Assembly: GCF_004331675.1 (NCBI RefSeq)
Contig: NZ_SJSN01000007.1
Coordinates: 124,001 to 188,000 of the forward strand
Source: Pedobacter frigidisoli
GTDB lineage: Bacteria; Bacteroidota; Bacteroidia; Sphingobacteriales; Sphingobacteriaceae
Direction of reading: 5' to 3'
Length of the DNA: 64,000 bases
Shown here: positions 9,569 to 17,423 of the stretch, in pieces
Position numbering within the stretch: position 1 is the first letter of the stretch
Layout: each line of letters starts with the position of its first letter
The notes under the pieces: generated by a model
What the model was told of the DNA's origin: nothing
Database searches by the model: none
The model's input: only the letters and a program-made list of their open reading frames with translations
Program-made: the position numbers and the translations under genes

Positions 9569-10978
9569 ATGAAAATGAACGTCTTAAAGGCGGGTTGCGT
9601 AAGCATTTTATGGCTTGGCGGAACCTTACTGGCTTATGGTCAGCGTCTAGATCTAAAAGATCTTTCTGCATTTAAAAATCCTGCAAATTCTTGGTCGATA
9701 GTTGGAAATGTTTTCGCTGATTTAAACTCGGAAAACACTTTAAAAACAACGAAAGGTGAGGGAATCCTTGTCAATACATCAACAGAAAAAAAAGCTGGAT
9801 CCGATTTATATACTGTCAATGAATATGGAGATGTGTCGGTAGAGTTAGATTACCTAACGGCAAAGGGAACTAATTCTGGTATTTATCTTCAGGGTAATTA
9901 TGAAATTCAAATTGATGATGCGTGGGGTTTAAAAACGGCTACATCATCTAATAATGGTGGTATTTATCAACGTTGGGATGATTCGAAACCCGAAGCTGAT
10001 AAAGGTTTTGGTGGCGTAGCTCCTCGCCAAAATGCAAGTAAGGCACCAGGATTATGGCAACACATCAAAATCATTTTTCAAGCGCCAAAGTTTGATGGCG
10101 CTGGTAAAAAAACTGAAAATGCCAAAATTGTAAGCATTGAATTGAATGGAGTTACTATTCATGAAAATGTAGAATTGTTTGGTGCAACCAGAGGTGCAGC
10201 TGGTGCTGAAAAAGCAAAAGGTCCATTGCGTTTGCAAGGCGATCATGGTTCTGTGGCTTTCAAAAATATCGAAATTAAGGAGTTGTCTTCGATTCCCCAG
10301 AATAATCAAGGAAATGATGATGATCCGATTTATGTGGATGCAGCTAGCAATAATATGATTCGTAGCTTTGTAGATGTTGGTCGTGGTGTACGTTCTGTGC
10401 ATGCCATTTCAGTTGGCGGACCAGAAAAAGTAGCGTTCAGCTATGATTTAGATAACGGAACATTATTGCAAGGCTGGCATGGTGGTTTTATCGATGCAAC
10501 GCCCATGTGGCACGATCGTGGAAACGGAACTTCTCGCCCGCTCGGCAGTGTAACTCGTTTCACTAGAAAACCGGTTTTAGCAATCGCTAAGTTGGCAAGC
10601 GATCAAGATAAATGGATTGCAGATACTGCAGGCACAGGTTTCAAAACTAAGGGTTATGTGATGGATAAACAAGATCGCCCAGCGTTTAAGTATTTCGTCA
10701 ATGGAACAAATGTTACTGATGCCATTACGGTTATGGAAAACGGACAAGGATTAACACGAGAAATTTCTGTAGATCAACCCTCAAAAGATCTTTACTTTTT
10801 ATTGGCCTCTGCCTCGAATATTGAAGAGGTTTCGAAAGGATTATACTTGGTTGATGATAAATCTTACTATCTGCAACTTGCCGATGGATCTGCAAAACCG
10901 ATTATTAGAGATGTTGACGGCAAGAAAGAAATTATTGTAGCAATTGGAAGTAAGTTAAATTATACCATTTTGTTTTAA
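9569..10978 (+). CDS. DUF1080 (3-keto-disaccharide hydrolase family) protein with a C-terminal extra domain
   Basis: The chosen ATG at 9569 gives 469 residues with a signal peptide (NVLKAGCVSILWLGGTLL, then AYGQ). An ATG at 9515 lies inside a hairpin and adds no signal sequence. Residues ~20-230 form the DUF1080 concanavalin-type jelly roll, with landmarks TKGEGILVNTS, TNSGIYLQGNYEIQI and GDHGSVAFKNIEIKEL. This family includes 3-keto-glycoside hydrolases. A second region (from about YVDAASNNMIRSFVDVG to the end) is of a type found with c-type cytochromes; I cannot name it further. The stop is five bases before the next gene, a propeller/cytochrome c fusion, so the pair is one transcript. An oxidise-then-hydrolyse role on sugars is plausible but inferred. 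Confidence 0.8.
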   Translation: MKMNVLKAGCVSILWLGGTLLAYGQRLDLKDLSAFKNPANSWSIVGNVFADLNSENTLKTTKGEGILVNTSTEKKAGSDLYTVNEYGDVSVELDYLTAKGTNSGIYLQGNYEIQIDDAWGLKTATSSNNGGIYQRWDDSKPEADKGFGGVAPRQNASKAPGLWQHIKIIFQAPKFDGAGKKTENAKIVSIELNGVTIHENVELFGATRGAAGAEKAKGPLRLQGDHGSVAFKNIEIKELSSIPQNNQGNDDDPIYVDAASNNMIRSFVDVGRGVRSVHAISVGGPEKVAFSYDLDNGTLLQGWHGGFIDATPMWHDRGNGTSRPLGSVTRFTRKPVLAIAKLASDQDKWIADTAGTGFKTKGYVMDKQDRPAFKYFVNGTNVTDAITVMENGQGLTREISVDQPSKDLYFLLASASNIEEVSKGLYLVDDKSYYLQLADGSAKPIIRDVDGKKEIIVAIGSKLNYTILF

Positions 10979-10983
10979 TTAGA

Positions 10984-12957
10984 ATGACGATGAGAAATAC
11001 ATTTAAAACATTAGCAATACTGGCATTAAGTTTTAGCTTTTCTACAGTTTTTGCGCAAGAAACACCGAAAGAAGAAGATTTTTTCAGAATAAATAAAGTA
11101 CGCATACCCGAAGGTCCAATCTTAGAGGTTGGTGGTTTAATCACTTTACCAAATGGAGATTTAGGCGTTTCTACACGTAGGGGCGAGGTTTATATTGTCG
11201 AAAATCCCACAAGCCAAAAGCCATACTGGCGTAGATTTGCCTATGGTTTACACGAAATTTTAGGTATTGCCTACAAAAACGGAGCGCTATACGTGGCGCA
11301 ACGTGGCGAGCTAACTAAATTAATCGATAAAGATCAGGATGGTAAAGCTGATGTTTACGAAACCGTTTATGCGTGGCCTTTAAGTGGTCATTACCACGAA
11401 TATAGCTTCGGACCAAAATTAATGCCAGATGGTACTTTTATGGTTACTGGTAATGTTGCCTTTGGCGATGAAGAATGGTGGCGAGCAGAAAGTCGCGTAC
11501 CGATGCGTGGTTGGGCGATGAATATTACCGAAGATGGTAAAATGATGCCTTACGCGGCGGGTTTTAGGTCTCCTGCAGGAATTGGAACATTAGATGGTCA
11601 GTTCTATTATACAGAAAACCAAGGTGATTGGGTTGGTTCTGGAGGTTTATGGAAAGTAAATAAAGGTGATTTTATGGGCCATCCGGCTAGTTTAAGGTGG
11701 ACCAATCTTCCAAACTCTCCTGTTAAATTGCAATCTGATTTTTTCTACTCTAAAATGGATGAACGTAGGATTAAAAATGAACAAGGAAGATACATCAAGC
11801 CAGAAAATAGAGTAAACGAAACTTTTAAAACCTTATTCGAAATGAAAAAGGTTTTCCCAGAATTGCGTTTGCCACTTGCTTGGTTGCCATACGGTATTTT
11901 AGGAATTTCATCTTCAGAACCTGTTAAAATTCCTGCCAATACATTTGGTCCGTTTGCCGGTCAAATTTTGGTTGGCGATCAGGGAATGAGTATCATTTCC
12001 AGAATTTTTATGGAAACCGTTAAAGGCGAAGAGCAAGGTGCTGCATTCTTATTTCGCAAAGGTTTTCGTTCTGGCGTTTTAAGATTAGAATGGGGAACTG
12101 ATGGATCATTATTTGTAGGAGAAACCAACCGTGGTTGGGGATCTGCTGGTGATGCAAACGAGGGTTTAGAGCGATTGGTTTACAACAATAAAACACCTTT
12201 CGAAATGAAAGCAGTTAGGGCAATGCCTGATGGTTTTGAGGTTGAATTCACCATGCCCGTTGATCGTAAATCTGCAGAGGATTTAGCTTCCTATAATGCA
12301 GAAAGCTTCATTTATAAATATCATCCTGTTTATGGTTCGCCTCCAGTAAATACCGAAAAATTGAAAATTTCTGGGGTTAAGCTATCAGCTGATGGATTAA
12401 ATGCCAGAATTATCGTTTCTAATCTTCGCCAATATTATATCCATACTTTAACATTGGATGGTGTAAGATCAAAAGATGGTTTTTATTCGCTGATTCATCC
12501 CGTAGCTTATTATACTTTGAATCAAATTCCTGATGGAGCGAAGCTGTCGATGAGTGAAGTGAGTACTAAAAACTCTGAAGCGGTTGCGGCAGCTCCTACA
12601 AAAAACACAGCAATTCCAAAAGTTGCTGCTGGTAAAATGCCAGAAGCTAAAGGAACGGCGACCGCTGCAAAAGCTGCAATAACAGCACCAGCGAAAGCAC
12701 CAACCTTTAAAGAAGTAGAAGGCTTGTTAACTAAGAATACTTGTTTGGCTTGCCACAATACAACCAAAAAACAAATTGGCCCGGCTTTCGTAGAAATCGC
12801 AAAACGGAAATATTCTCAAGAGAAAATTTTTCAATTGATTCATAATCCACAGCCCCAAAACTGGCCAGGATATGCAACGGAAATGCCGCCAATGCCTCAA
12901 GTTACCAAAGCAGAAGCCTACAAAATTGCCTTATGGATAAACTCATTAAATAAATAG
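10984..12957 (+). CDS. Beta-propeller sugar-dehydrogenase-like protein fused to a C-terminal cytochrome c
   Basis: The protein is 657 residues. The start may be ATG 10984 or the in-frame ATG at 10990; both lead into signal peptide TLAILALSFSFSTVFAQ. Residues ~40-400 form a propeller of the PQQ-dependent/soluble glucose dehydrogenase type (GGLITLPNGDLGVSTRRGEV, YTENQGDWVGSGG, WGTDGSLFVGETNRGWG). After a ~45-residue Ala/Lys/Pro linker comes a class I cytochrome c domain with heme motif CLACH (Cys587, Cys590, His591) and a likely axial Met in TEMPPMPQV. It should be exported and pass electrons from substrate oxidation to the respiratory chain. Pairing with the DUF1080 gene fits 3-keto-sugar chemistry (inference). 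A strong terminator follows. Confidence 0.82.
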   Translation: MTMRNTFKTLAILALSFSFSTVFAQETPKEEDFFRINKVRIPEGPILEVGGLITLPNGDLGVSTRRGEVYIVENPTSQKPYWRRFAYGLHEILGIAYKNGALYVAQRGELTKLIDKDQDGKADVYETVYAWPLSGHYHEYSFGPKLMPDGTFMVTGNVAFGDEEWWRAESRVPMRGWAMNITEDGKMMPYAAGFRSPAGIGTLDGQFYYTENQGDWVGSGGLWKVNKGDFMGHPASLRWTNLPNSPVKLQSDFFYSKMDERRIKNEQGRYIKPENRVNETFKTLFEMKKVFPELRLPLAWLPYGILGISSSEPVKIPANTFGPFAGQILVGDQGMSIISRIFMETVKGEEQGAAFLFRKGFRSGVLRLEWGTDGSLFVGETNRGWGSAGDANEGLERLVYNNKTPFEMKAVRAMPDGFEVEFTMPVDRKSAEDLASYNAESFIYKYHPVYGSPPVNTEKLKISGVKLSADGLNARIIVSNLRQYYIHTLTLDGVRSKDGFYSLIHPVAYYTLNQIPDGAKLSMSEVSTKNSEAVAAAPTKNTAIPKVAAGKMPEAKGTATAAKAAITAPAKAPTFKEVEGLLTKNTCLACHNTTKKQIGPAFVEIAKRKYSQEKIFQLIHNPQPQNWPGYATEMPPMPQVTKAEAYKIALWINSLNK

Positions 12958-12976
12958 AAGTTCAGTTTAGTTGTTT

Positions 12977-13011
12977 AAACGGTTGGCGGAAACGCCGACC
13001 GTTTTATTTTA
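12977..13011 (+). terminator. Intrinsic terminator after the DUF1080/cytochrome pair
   Basis: A 12-bp GC-rich stem (12977-12988 with 12993-13004, one G-U pair) with a GAAA tetraloop runs into TTTTATTTT. It separates the hydrolase operon from the TonB receptor gene. Confidence 0.9.
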
Positions 13012-13030
13012 AAATTTGTAGAAAGAAAAG

Positions 13031-15373
13031 ATGAAGCGTACCCTATTGTTAGTAAGTATATTCTTATTAACCTGCTTTGCAGTGAATGCACAGCAAATAT
13101 CCGGAACTGTAAAAGACTCTAAAAGTGAGGCAGTAGCCAATGTTACCGTTCAAGCGTTAAATACTAATTTAAGCACAACTACAGATGCCAATGGTAACTT
13201 CGAATTGAAGAATACCACTGCAGGAAAACTAACCTTAAAATTCAGTGCGATTGGTTTTGCTACAGCTGTGAAAGTTGTCGAGGCTAATCAAACACTGAAT
13301 ATTGTATTAACAGAGAGTAATTCAAAATTAGATGAAGTAACGGTTTCAGCGCAAAAGACGGAAGAAAATGTTCAGAATATTCCTGCGAGTATCAGCACTT
13401 TTTCAGCTTCTAAGATTGTAGATTACCGCATTCAGAATACCAGAGATTTGGCAACCATTGTTCCTAACCTTTACAGCAGCAACCCTGGAGATGGTAGAAA
13501 TGTAACTTCCATACGTGGAATTGGAACTACTTCTTACGACCCTGCGATTGCAACTTACATTGATGGTGTGAATCAATTCGGTTTGGATAGTTATATTTCA
13601 TCGTTATTTGATGTAGAACGAATTGAGGTTTTACGTGGACCGCAGGGAACTTTATATGGCAGAAATGCAATGGGTGGCGTGATCAATATCATTACAAAAC
13701 AGCCAACAAATGTAACGAGCGGTTTTGCTGGCGTAGATATTGGCAATTACGGTCAGCAGCGATACAGCATTGGCATTCGAACTCCTTTAATTAAGGATAA
13801 ATTATTTTTTGGTGCCGCTGGTATGTACAACAAGCAAAATGGTTTTTATACTAATGAGTTTAACAATACCAAGTTCGATAAACTTCATGGGTTTTTAGGG
13901 AACTATTATTTGAAGTTTCTGGCTTCATCGAAATTTGATTTAACCTTAAATGTAAAACATAACGAAAATAGAAATAACGGAACCTTTCCATTAGCAAGTT
14001 CGATTGAAGAAGCTTTGGCAAACCCCTTTAAGTTGAATCAAAATTCTACAACTGAAATGGTCGATAATTTGTTTAACGTTTCGTTATCGGCAAACTATTC
14101 GGGTGATGATTTCAACTTCAACTCTCAAACCGCTTATCAATCTAACTATCGATATTACAAACAACCCATTGATGGTGATTTTTCTCCGGCTGATATCATT
14201 TCTATCGTAAATGATTATGGTAAGGATTACAATAAAGTGCAGGTTTACACTCAAGAATTTAAGTTCAGCTCGCCAGCTTCCAACCAATCGAAATTTAAAT
14301 GGGTAGCAGGGCTTTATGGTTTTTATCAAACAAATCCTGTAAAGCAAGGATCTTATTTTGGAGCTGATGGCGCATTTTACGGAGCTGAACCTTACACTAC
14401 AGCAGTAAACATCAATTCTGGTAAAGGTTTAGGTTTGGCAGCATTCGCTCAGCTTTCTTATCAGGTTACAGAAAAGATAACAGCAATTGCAGGCTTGAGA
14501 TACGATTACGAACACAAAAAATTATTGGCGTCAGGTGAATACTTAATTCCAGGGTACGATCCAATTGTTACGCAAGGCGATACCTCAGCTCGAGCAAATT
14601 TCAATGCCATTTCTCCGAAGTTTAGTCTCGCTTATGCTGTTGCTGAAAACAACAACATTTATGCAAGTTACACAAGAGGTTACAGAGCAGGTGGAATTAC
14701 GCAATTGGCTTCTGACCCTACAGCAAAACCATTGGATGCTTACAAACCTGAATATAGCAATAACATCGAAATTGGTTCGAAAAACACATTTTTCGATCAA
14801 CGTTTAAGTTTAAATGTTGCCGCTTTTTATATTTCGGTAACTGATGCACAAATCCCCGTTTTAATTTTGCCAGATGCTTTAACAACTACGCGAAATGCAG
14901 GAAAATTAACGAGCAAGGGTATTGATTTGGAGCTTTCTGCTAGACCAATAAGAGGATTAAATGTGGATTATAACTTCGGATATACTGATGCCAAATACAA
15001 ATCATTAAACTTATTTAAAGATGGTGAAATGGTGAATTTAGCTGGAAACAGACAAATTTATACGCCAGAAATCACTTCGATGTTTGCCTTGCAATATGGT
15101 TATGAAATTAACAAGGCAGCTAAATTAAATGTTATTGCTAGAGGAGAATGGTTATTTACAGGAAATCAGTTTTACGATTTAAGCAACCAAGTTCAGCAAA
15201 AGGGGTACAATATCTATAATGCCAAAATTGGTTTTTCAGCTAAAAACTTCGACTTGTTTTTCTGGGGACGAAACCTTGCCAACAAAACTTATGTAGATTA
15301 TGCTTACGATTTTGGTGCAGCACACTTGGGTAATCCAAAAACTTATGGGGTAAGCTTGACTGGGAGATTTTAA
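13031..15373 (+). CDS. TonB-dependent outer-membrane receptor with carboxypeptidase-like N-terminal domain
   Basis: The protein is 780 residues. A signal peptide (LLLVSIFLLTCFAVNAQ) is followed by a CarboxypepD_reg-like domain (QISGTVKDSKSEAVANVTV to ~residue 100). Next comes the plug (NIPASISTFSA, RNVTSIRGIGTTSYDPA, VEVLRGPQGTLYGRNAMGG-type sequence) and a 22-strand barrel ending in the aromatic signature YGVSLTGRF. The barrel resembles single-component (FecA/siderophore-like) receptors rather than SusC, is shorter than the ~1000 residues of SusC, and has no adjacent susD. The ligand is unknown; the neighbouring hydrolases hint at an oligosaccharide or metabolite, but transport of an unrelated ligand is possible. 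It has its own transcript, since a terminator precedes it. Confidence 0.9.
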   Translation: MKRTLLLVSIFLLTCFAVNAQQISGTVKDSKSEAVANVTVQALNTNLSTTTDANGNFELKNTTAGKLTLKFSAIGFATAVKVVEANQTLNIVLTESNSKLDEVTVSAQKTEENVQNIPASISTFSASKIVDYRIQNTRDLATIVPNLYSSNPGDGRNVTSIRGIGTTSYDPAIATYIDGVNQFGLDSYISSLFDVERIEVLRGPQGTLYGRNAMGGVINIITKQPTNVTSGFAGVDIGNYGQQRYSIGIRTPLIKDKLFFGAAGMYNKQNGFYTNEFNNTKFDKLHGFLGNYYLKFLASSKFDLTLNVKHNENRNNGTFPLASSIEEALANPFKLNQNSTTEMVDNLFNVSLSANYSGDDFNFNSQTAYQSNYRYYKQPIDGDFSPADIISIVNDYGKDYNKVQVYTQEFKFSSPASNQSKFKWVAGLYGFYQTNPVKQGSYFGADGAFYGAEPYTTAVNINSGKGLGLAAFAQLSYQVTEKITAIAGLRYDYEHKKLLASGEYLIPGYDPIVTQGDTSARANFNAISPKFSLAYAVAENNNIYASYTRGYRAGGITQLASDPTAKPLDAYKPEYSNNIEIGSKNTFFDQRLSLNVAAFYISVTDAQIPVLILPDALTTTRNAGKLTSKGIDLELSARPIRGLNVDYNFGYTDAKYKSLNLFKDGEMVNLAGNRQIYTPEITSMFALQYGYEINKAAKLNVIARGEWLFTGNQFYDLSNQVQQKGYNIYNAKIGFSAKNFDLFFWGRNLANKTYVDYAYDFGAAHLGNPKTYGVSLTGRF

Positions 15374-15405
15374 TAGCAAAATGCGTTTAAAATAAATGCT
15401 AAAAA

Positions 15406-15520
15406 GAAATGGGGATTCCACAATTTGCAGAATCCCCATCATCTAAATTAACGCTCTCATATACATAAACGCTGTAAAATGAATTTATTGCATGAGCAGT
15501 AAATTTTTTTTTGCTTTTTT
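15406..15520 (+). ncRNA. Duplicated intergenic stem-loop element, copy A (possible small RNA)
   Basis: A 10-bp hairpin (ATGGGGATTC ... GAATCCCCAT, 15412-15441) is followed by about 35 bases (ATCTAAATTAACGCTCTCAT onward, ending AAACGCTG) that recur almost unchanged at 17113-17190. The stem pair U-A in this copy is C-G in the other, a compensatory change that argues for a conserved RNA structure. A second hairpin (TTATTGC-ATGA-GCAGTAA) then runs into nine Ts, which looks like an intrinsic terminator. No ORF fits. It could be a small RNA or a 3'-end element of the TonB receptor mRNA. I do not recognise it as a named family. Confidence 0.5.
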
Positions 15521-15546
15521 TGTGCAGGTGTTGGTTGCATCTTACA

Positions 15547-15592
15547 ACTTACGAAGTTTCAAAGGGCAGGAGCGTAGGAGAACTTCGTAAGT
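15547..15592. repeat. Palindromic intergenic repeat
   Basis: A perfect 12-bp inverted repeat (ACTTACGAAGTT at 15547-15558 and its complement at 15581-15592) encloses 22 bases. It matches no neighbouring gene and looks like one of the short palindromic repeats scattered in this genome. Confidence 0.6.
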
Positions 15593-15661
15593 CTAATTAG
15601 TTCTAACCTCAGTCTTTGTTTCTTTCTCAATAAGTAAACTATATTTTCTTATTTTTACTTT

Positions 15662-16351
15662 ATGGCCACGATAGATAAAACCCAACAAGATGCTGAAAAA
15701 CTAGCTGCCGCTTTGGCTGCAGTAAAACATGTAAAAGATGGAGATGTTGTTGGTTTGGGAACAGGTTCTACCGCAACCTTAGCCATACAAGAATTAGGCA
15801 AAATGGTAAGAGCAGGCTTAAAAATTACAGCGGCTGCAAGTTCCATCAGAACAGAAGTTTTAGCAAAATCCTTCGGAATCGAAATACTTGATCTGGGAAG
15901 CTTAAGTGTAATCGATATCAGCATAGATGGTGCAGATGAATTTACCGAATCTCTTGATTTAATAAAAGGTGGTGGAGGAGCATTGTTTAGGGAAAAAATC
16001 ATTGCCACACTGAGTAAGAATGCTATCATTGTTACTGATGCCTCAAAAAAGGTAAAAAAGCTTGGAGCTTTTACAGTCCCGGTAGAGGTTATTCCACTAG
16101 CTTACCAATATGTTTTCGATCAGGTTGCAAAGCTTGGAGGTAAAGGAATTCTGAGACAAGCCGACCATAAAACTTTCATCACAGATAATGGGAACTACAT
16201 TATCGATGCAGATTTCGGCTTAATTGATGATCCTGCAAAATTGAATATATCGCTGAATCAAATTAATGGTGTTTTAACCAATGGCTTGTTCATAGGCTTA
16301 ACCTCTAAAGTAATCATGAGTGATGGAACGGATATCGTTATTTTTGAATAA
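15662..16351 (+). CDS. rpiA: Ribose-5-phosphate isomerase A
   Basis: The protein is 229 residues and cytoplasmic. It interconverts ribose 5-phosphate and ribulose 5-phosphate in the non-oxidative pentose phosphate pathway. Family motifs are all present: VGLGTGSTATLAI (phosphate loop), SSIRTEVLAKSFGI, SIDGADEFTESLDLIKGGGG (catalytic Asp and Lys region), ALFREKI, and a C-terminal substrate lid. Length matches the family. It stands alone, with repeat-rich intergenic DNA on both sides. Confidence 0.96.
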   Translation: MATIDKTQQDAEKLAAALAAVKHVKDGDVVGLGTGSTATLAIQELGKMVRAGLKITAAASSIRTEVLAKSFGIEILDLGSLSVIDISIDGADEFTESLDLIKGGGGALFREKIIATLSKNAIIVTDASKKVKKLGAFTVPVEVIPLAYQYVFDQVAKLGGKGILRQADHKTFITDNGNYIIDADFGLIDDPAKLNISLNQINGVLTNGLFIGLTSKVIMSDGTDIVIFE

Positions 16352-16370
16352 TATTTGCGTTAGTTTTTTG

Positions 16371-16457
16371 AGATTGCTAGCGTTAACAATGGAAGCGGCA
16401 TCCTTTTTGGCTTTTTCTGCCAAAAAGATACAGCGGACAGCGTGTTAAAACGCCCTA
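16371..16457. repeat. Palindromic repeat (AGCGGCATCC family), copy 1
   Basis: ATGGAAGCGGCATCCTTTTT leads into a hairpin (CTTTTTGGC ... GCCAAAAAG) and then ATACAGCGGACAGC. A related sequence with the same order of blocks occurs at 28467-28590. Non-coding; probably an old palindromic element. Confidence 0.55.
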
Positions 16458-16647
16458 ATAACAATTATGCGGTTTTTTTTCAGATGCATGTTCATGAAAT
16501 TCTCACCGACTTTTTTATCTTTCACATATCCTCAAAATATTTTTACCGATGGTTTTATTTCACTCACCGATATATTAAAGTTATTGGAGGAAAACCCATT
16601 CCACAGCGTTAGTTTTCGTGATACATTTGAATATAAAAACAAAGGTC

Positions 16648-17037
16648 ATGGAAAATTTAATCAAAAAAAATCAAGCAGATAAACAATTAGGTTTAGGGAT
16701 TTTGATTGTTGTAATCGGTTCTGTATTCTTACTCAGAAATTCGGGAATTGATATCCCGCATTGGGTATTGAGCTGGCATACGATTATGTTGGGTGCAGGT
16801 TTGTGGATTGGTTATCGCAAAAATTTTCAAGGCAGCGGCTGGTTAGCCTTAACTATAATTGGTGCGATATTCACCATGAAAGATATCTCAGTTTTTCACT
16901 TTGAATTGTCTAGAATCACTACAGCATTGGCTTTAATCGCAATAGGTTTATACGTGATTTTGAAACCAAAAGGAATCAAAAACTTCGAAAATTATCATCA
17001 AGAGAAAACAGCCGATTTTTCAGATCTGAACAAATAA
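16648..17037 (+). CDS. Small membrane protein (LiaF/DUF5668-like transmembrane region)
   Basis: The chosen ATG at 16648 gives 129 residues and begins MENLIKKNQADKQLGLGIL. The ORF can be extended upstream to 16618, but that adds residues read from non-coding sequence. There are about four hydrophobic segments: LGILIVVIGSVFLLRN, a Trp-rich VLSWHTIMLGAGLWIGY, WLALTIIGAIFTM, and ALALIAIGLYVIL. The pattern 'GxxxxxxGxxxLLxNxGxxIP' followed by GLWIGY is the LiaI/LiaF-like four-helix module often found in cell-envelope stress genes. No regulator is adjacent, so its role is open. A terminator follows. Confidence 0.7.
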   Translation: MENLIKKNQADKQLGLGILIVVIGSVFLLRNSGIDIPHWVLSWHTIMLGAGLWIGYRKNFQGSGWLALTIIGAIFTMKDISVFHFELSRITTALALIAIGLYVILKPKGIKNFENYHQEKTADFSDLNK

Positions 17038-17060
17038 AATTCACCACTCCATCATATATC

Positions 17061-17095
17061 AAAAAGGGACATTTTTAAATTTGTCCCTTTTTTCT
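17061..17095 (+). terminator. Intrinsic terminator after the LiaF-like gene
   Basis: Stem AAAAAGGGACA (17061-17071) pairs with TGTCCCTTTTT (17082-17092) around a 10-base AT loop and runs into further Ts. Because the stem is A-rich on its 5' side, it could also act on the minus strand. Confidence 0.85.
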
Positions 17096-17110
17096 GTGAA
17101 AAAATCTGTA

Positions 17111-17228
17111 AAAAAGAAACGGGGATTCCACCTATTAGGCAGTATCCCCGTCATCTAAATTAACGCTCTCACATACATAAACGCTGAGATATGAAAATAT
17201 TGTATTCCTAATCAGTTTTTTTAAAAAA
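17111..17228 (+). ncRNA. Duplicated intergenic stem-loop element, copy B (possible small RNA)
   Basis: This is the second copy of the element at 15406. It has the hairpin ACGGGGAT ... ATCCCCGT (17117-17150 region), then ATCTAAATTAACGCTCTCAC and ATACATAAACGCTG, with only one difference from copy A across the single-stranded block. The hairpin loop differs in sequence while the stem is kept, with a U-A to C-G swap. Downstream there is a T7 run followed by an A run. It sits between a terminator and the promoter of the alpha/beta hydrolase, so it may be an independent transcript or a leader-type element. Confidence 0.5.
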
Positions 17229-17368
17229 AAATATTTGAGGAGCTTTCATTTGTATCAATAACTCCTCAACTCGATGCTTAAAACGATGTTATTTCTAATG
17301 ATGCAATAATTAGATAAAGTGAAATGTTAAAAATAGTTAAAACAAAATAAGCATTTAGTTTAAAGCGA

Positions 17369-17395
17369 TTTGAGCGCCAAATATTATTAACTTTG
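17369..17395 (+). promoter_or_regulatory. Candidate promoter of the alpha/beta hydrolase gene
   Basis: A perfect TAnnTTTG box (TAACTTTG, 17388-17395) lies 28 bases before the start codon. A TTTG at 17369-17372 could be the -33 element, although the 15-base gap is shorter than usual for Bacteroidota promoters. Confidence 0.5.
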
Positions 17396-17423
17396 GTACA
17401 TTGCAAACAACCAAACCCTATAC

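Noticed and set aside
1..15373. Classical SusCD-type polysaccharide utilisation locus
   Set aside because: The single TonB receptor is not SusC-like, is separated from the hydrolases by a terminator, and no susD is present.
15655..16029. 124-codon minus-strand ORF antisense to rpiA
   Set aside because: Shadow of a highly conserved enzyme gene; Ser-rich composition mirrors the sense codons.
16467..16682. Short plus-strand ORF of 71 codons upstream of the LiaF-like gene
   Set aside because: It starts next to a palindromic repeat, has odd composition (Phe-rich, no domain) and overlaps the start of a better-supported gene in another frame.
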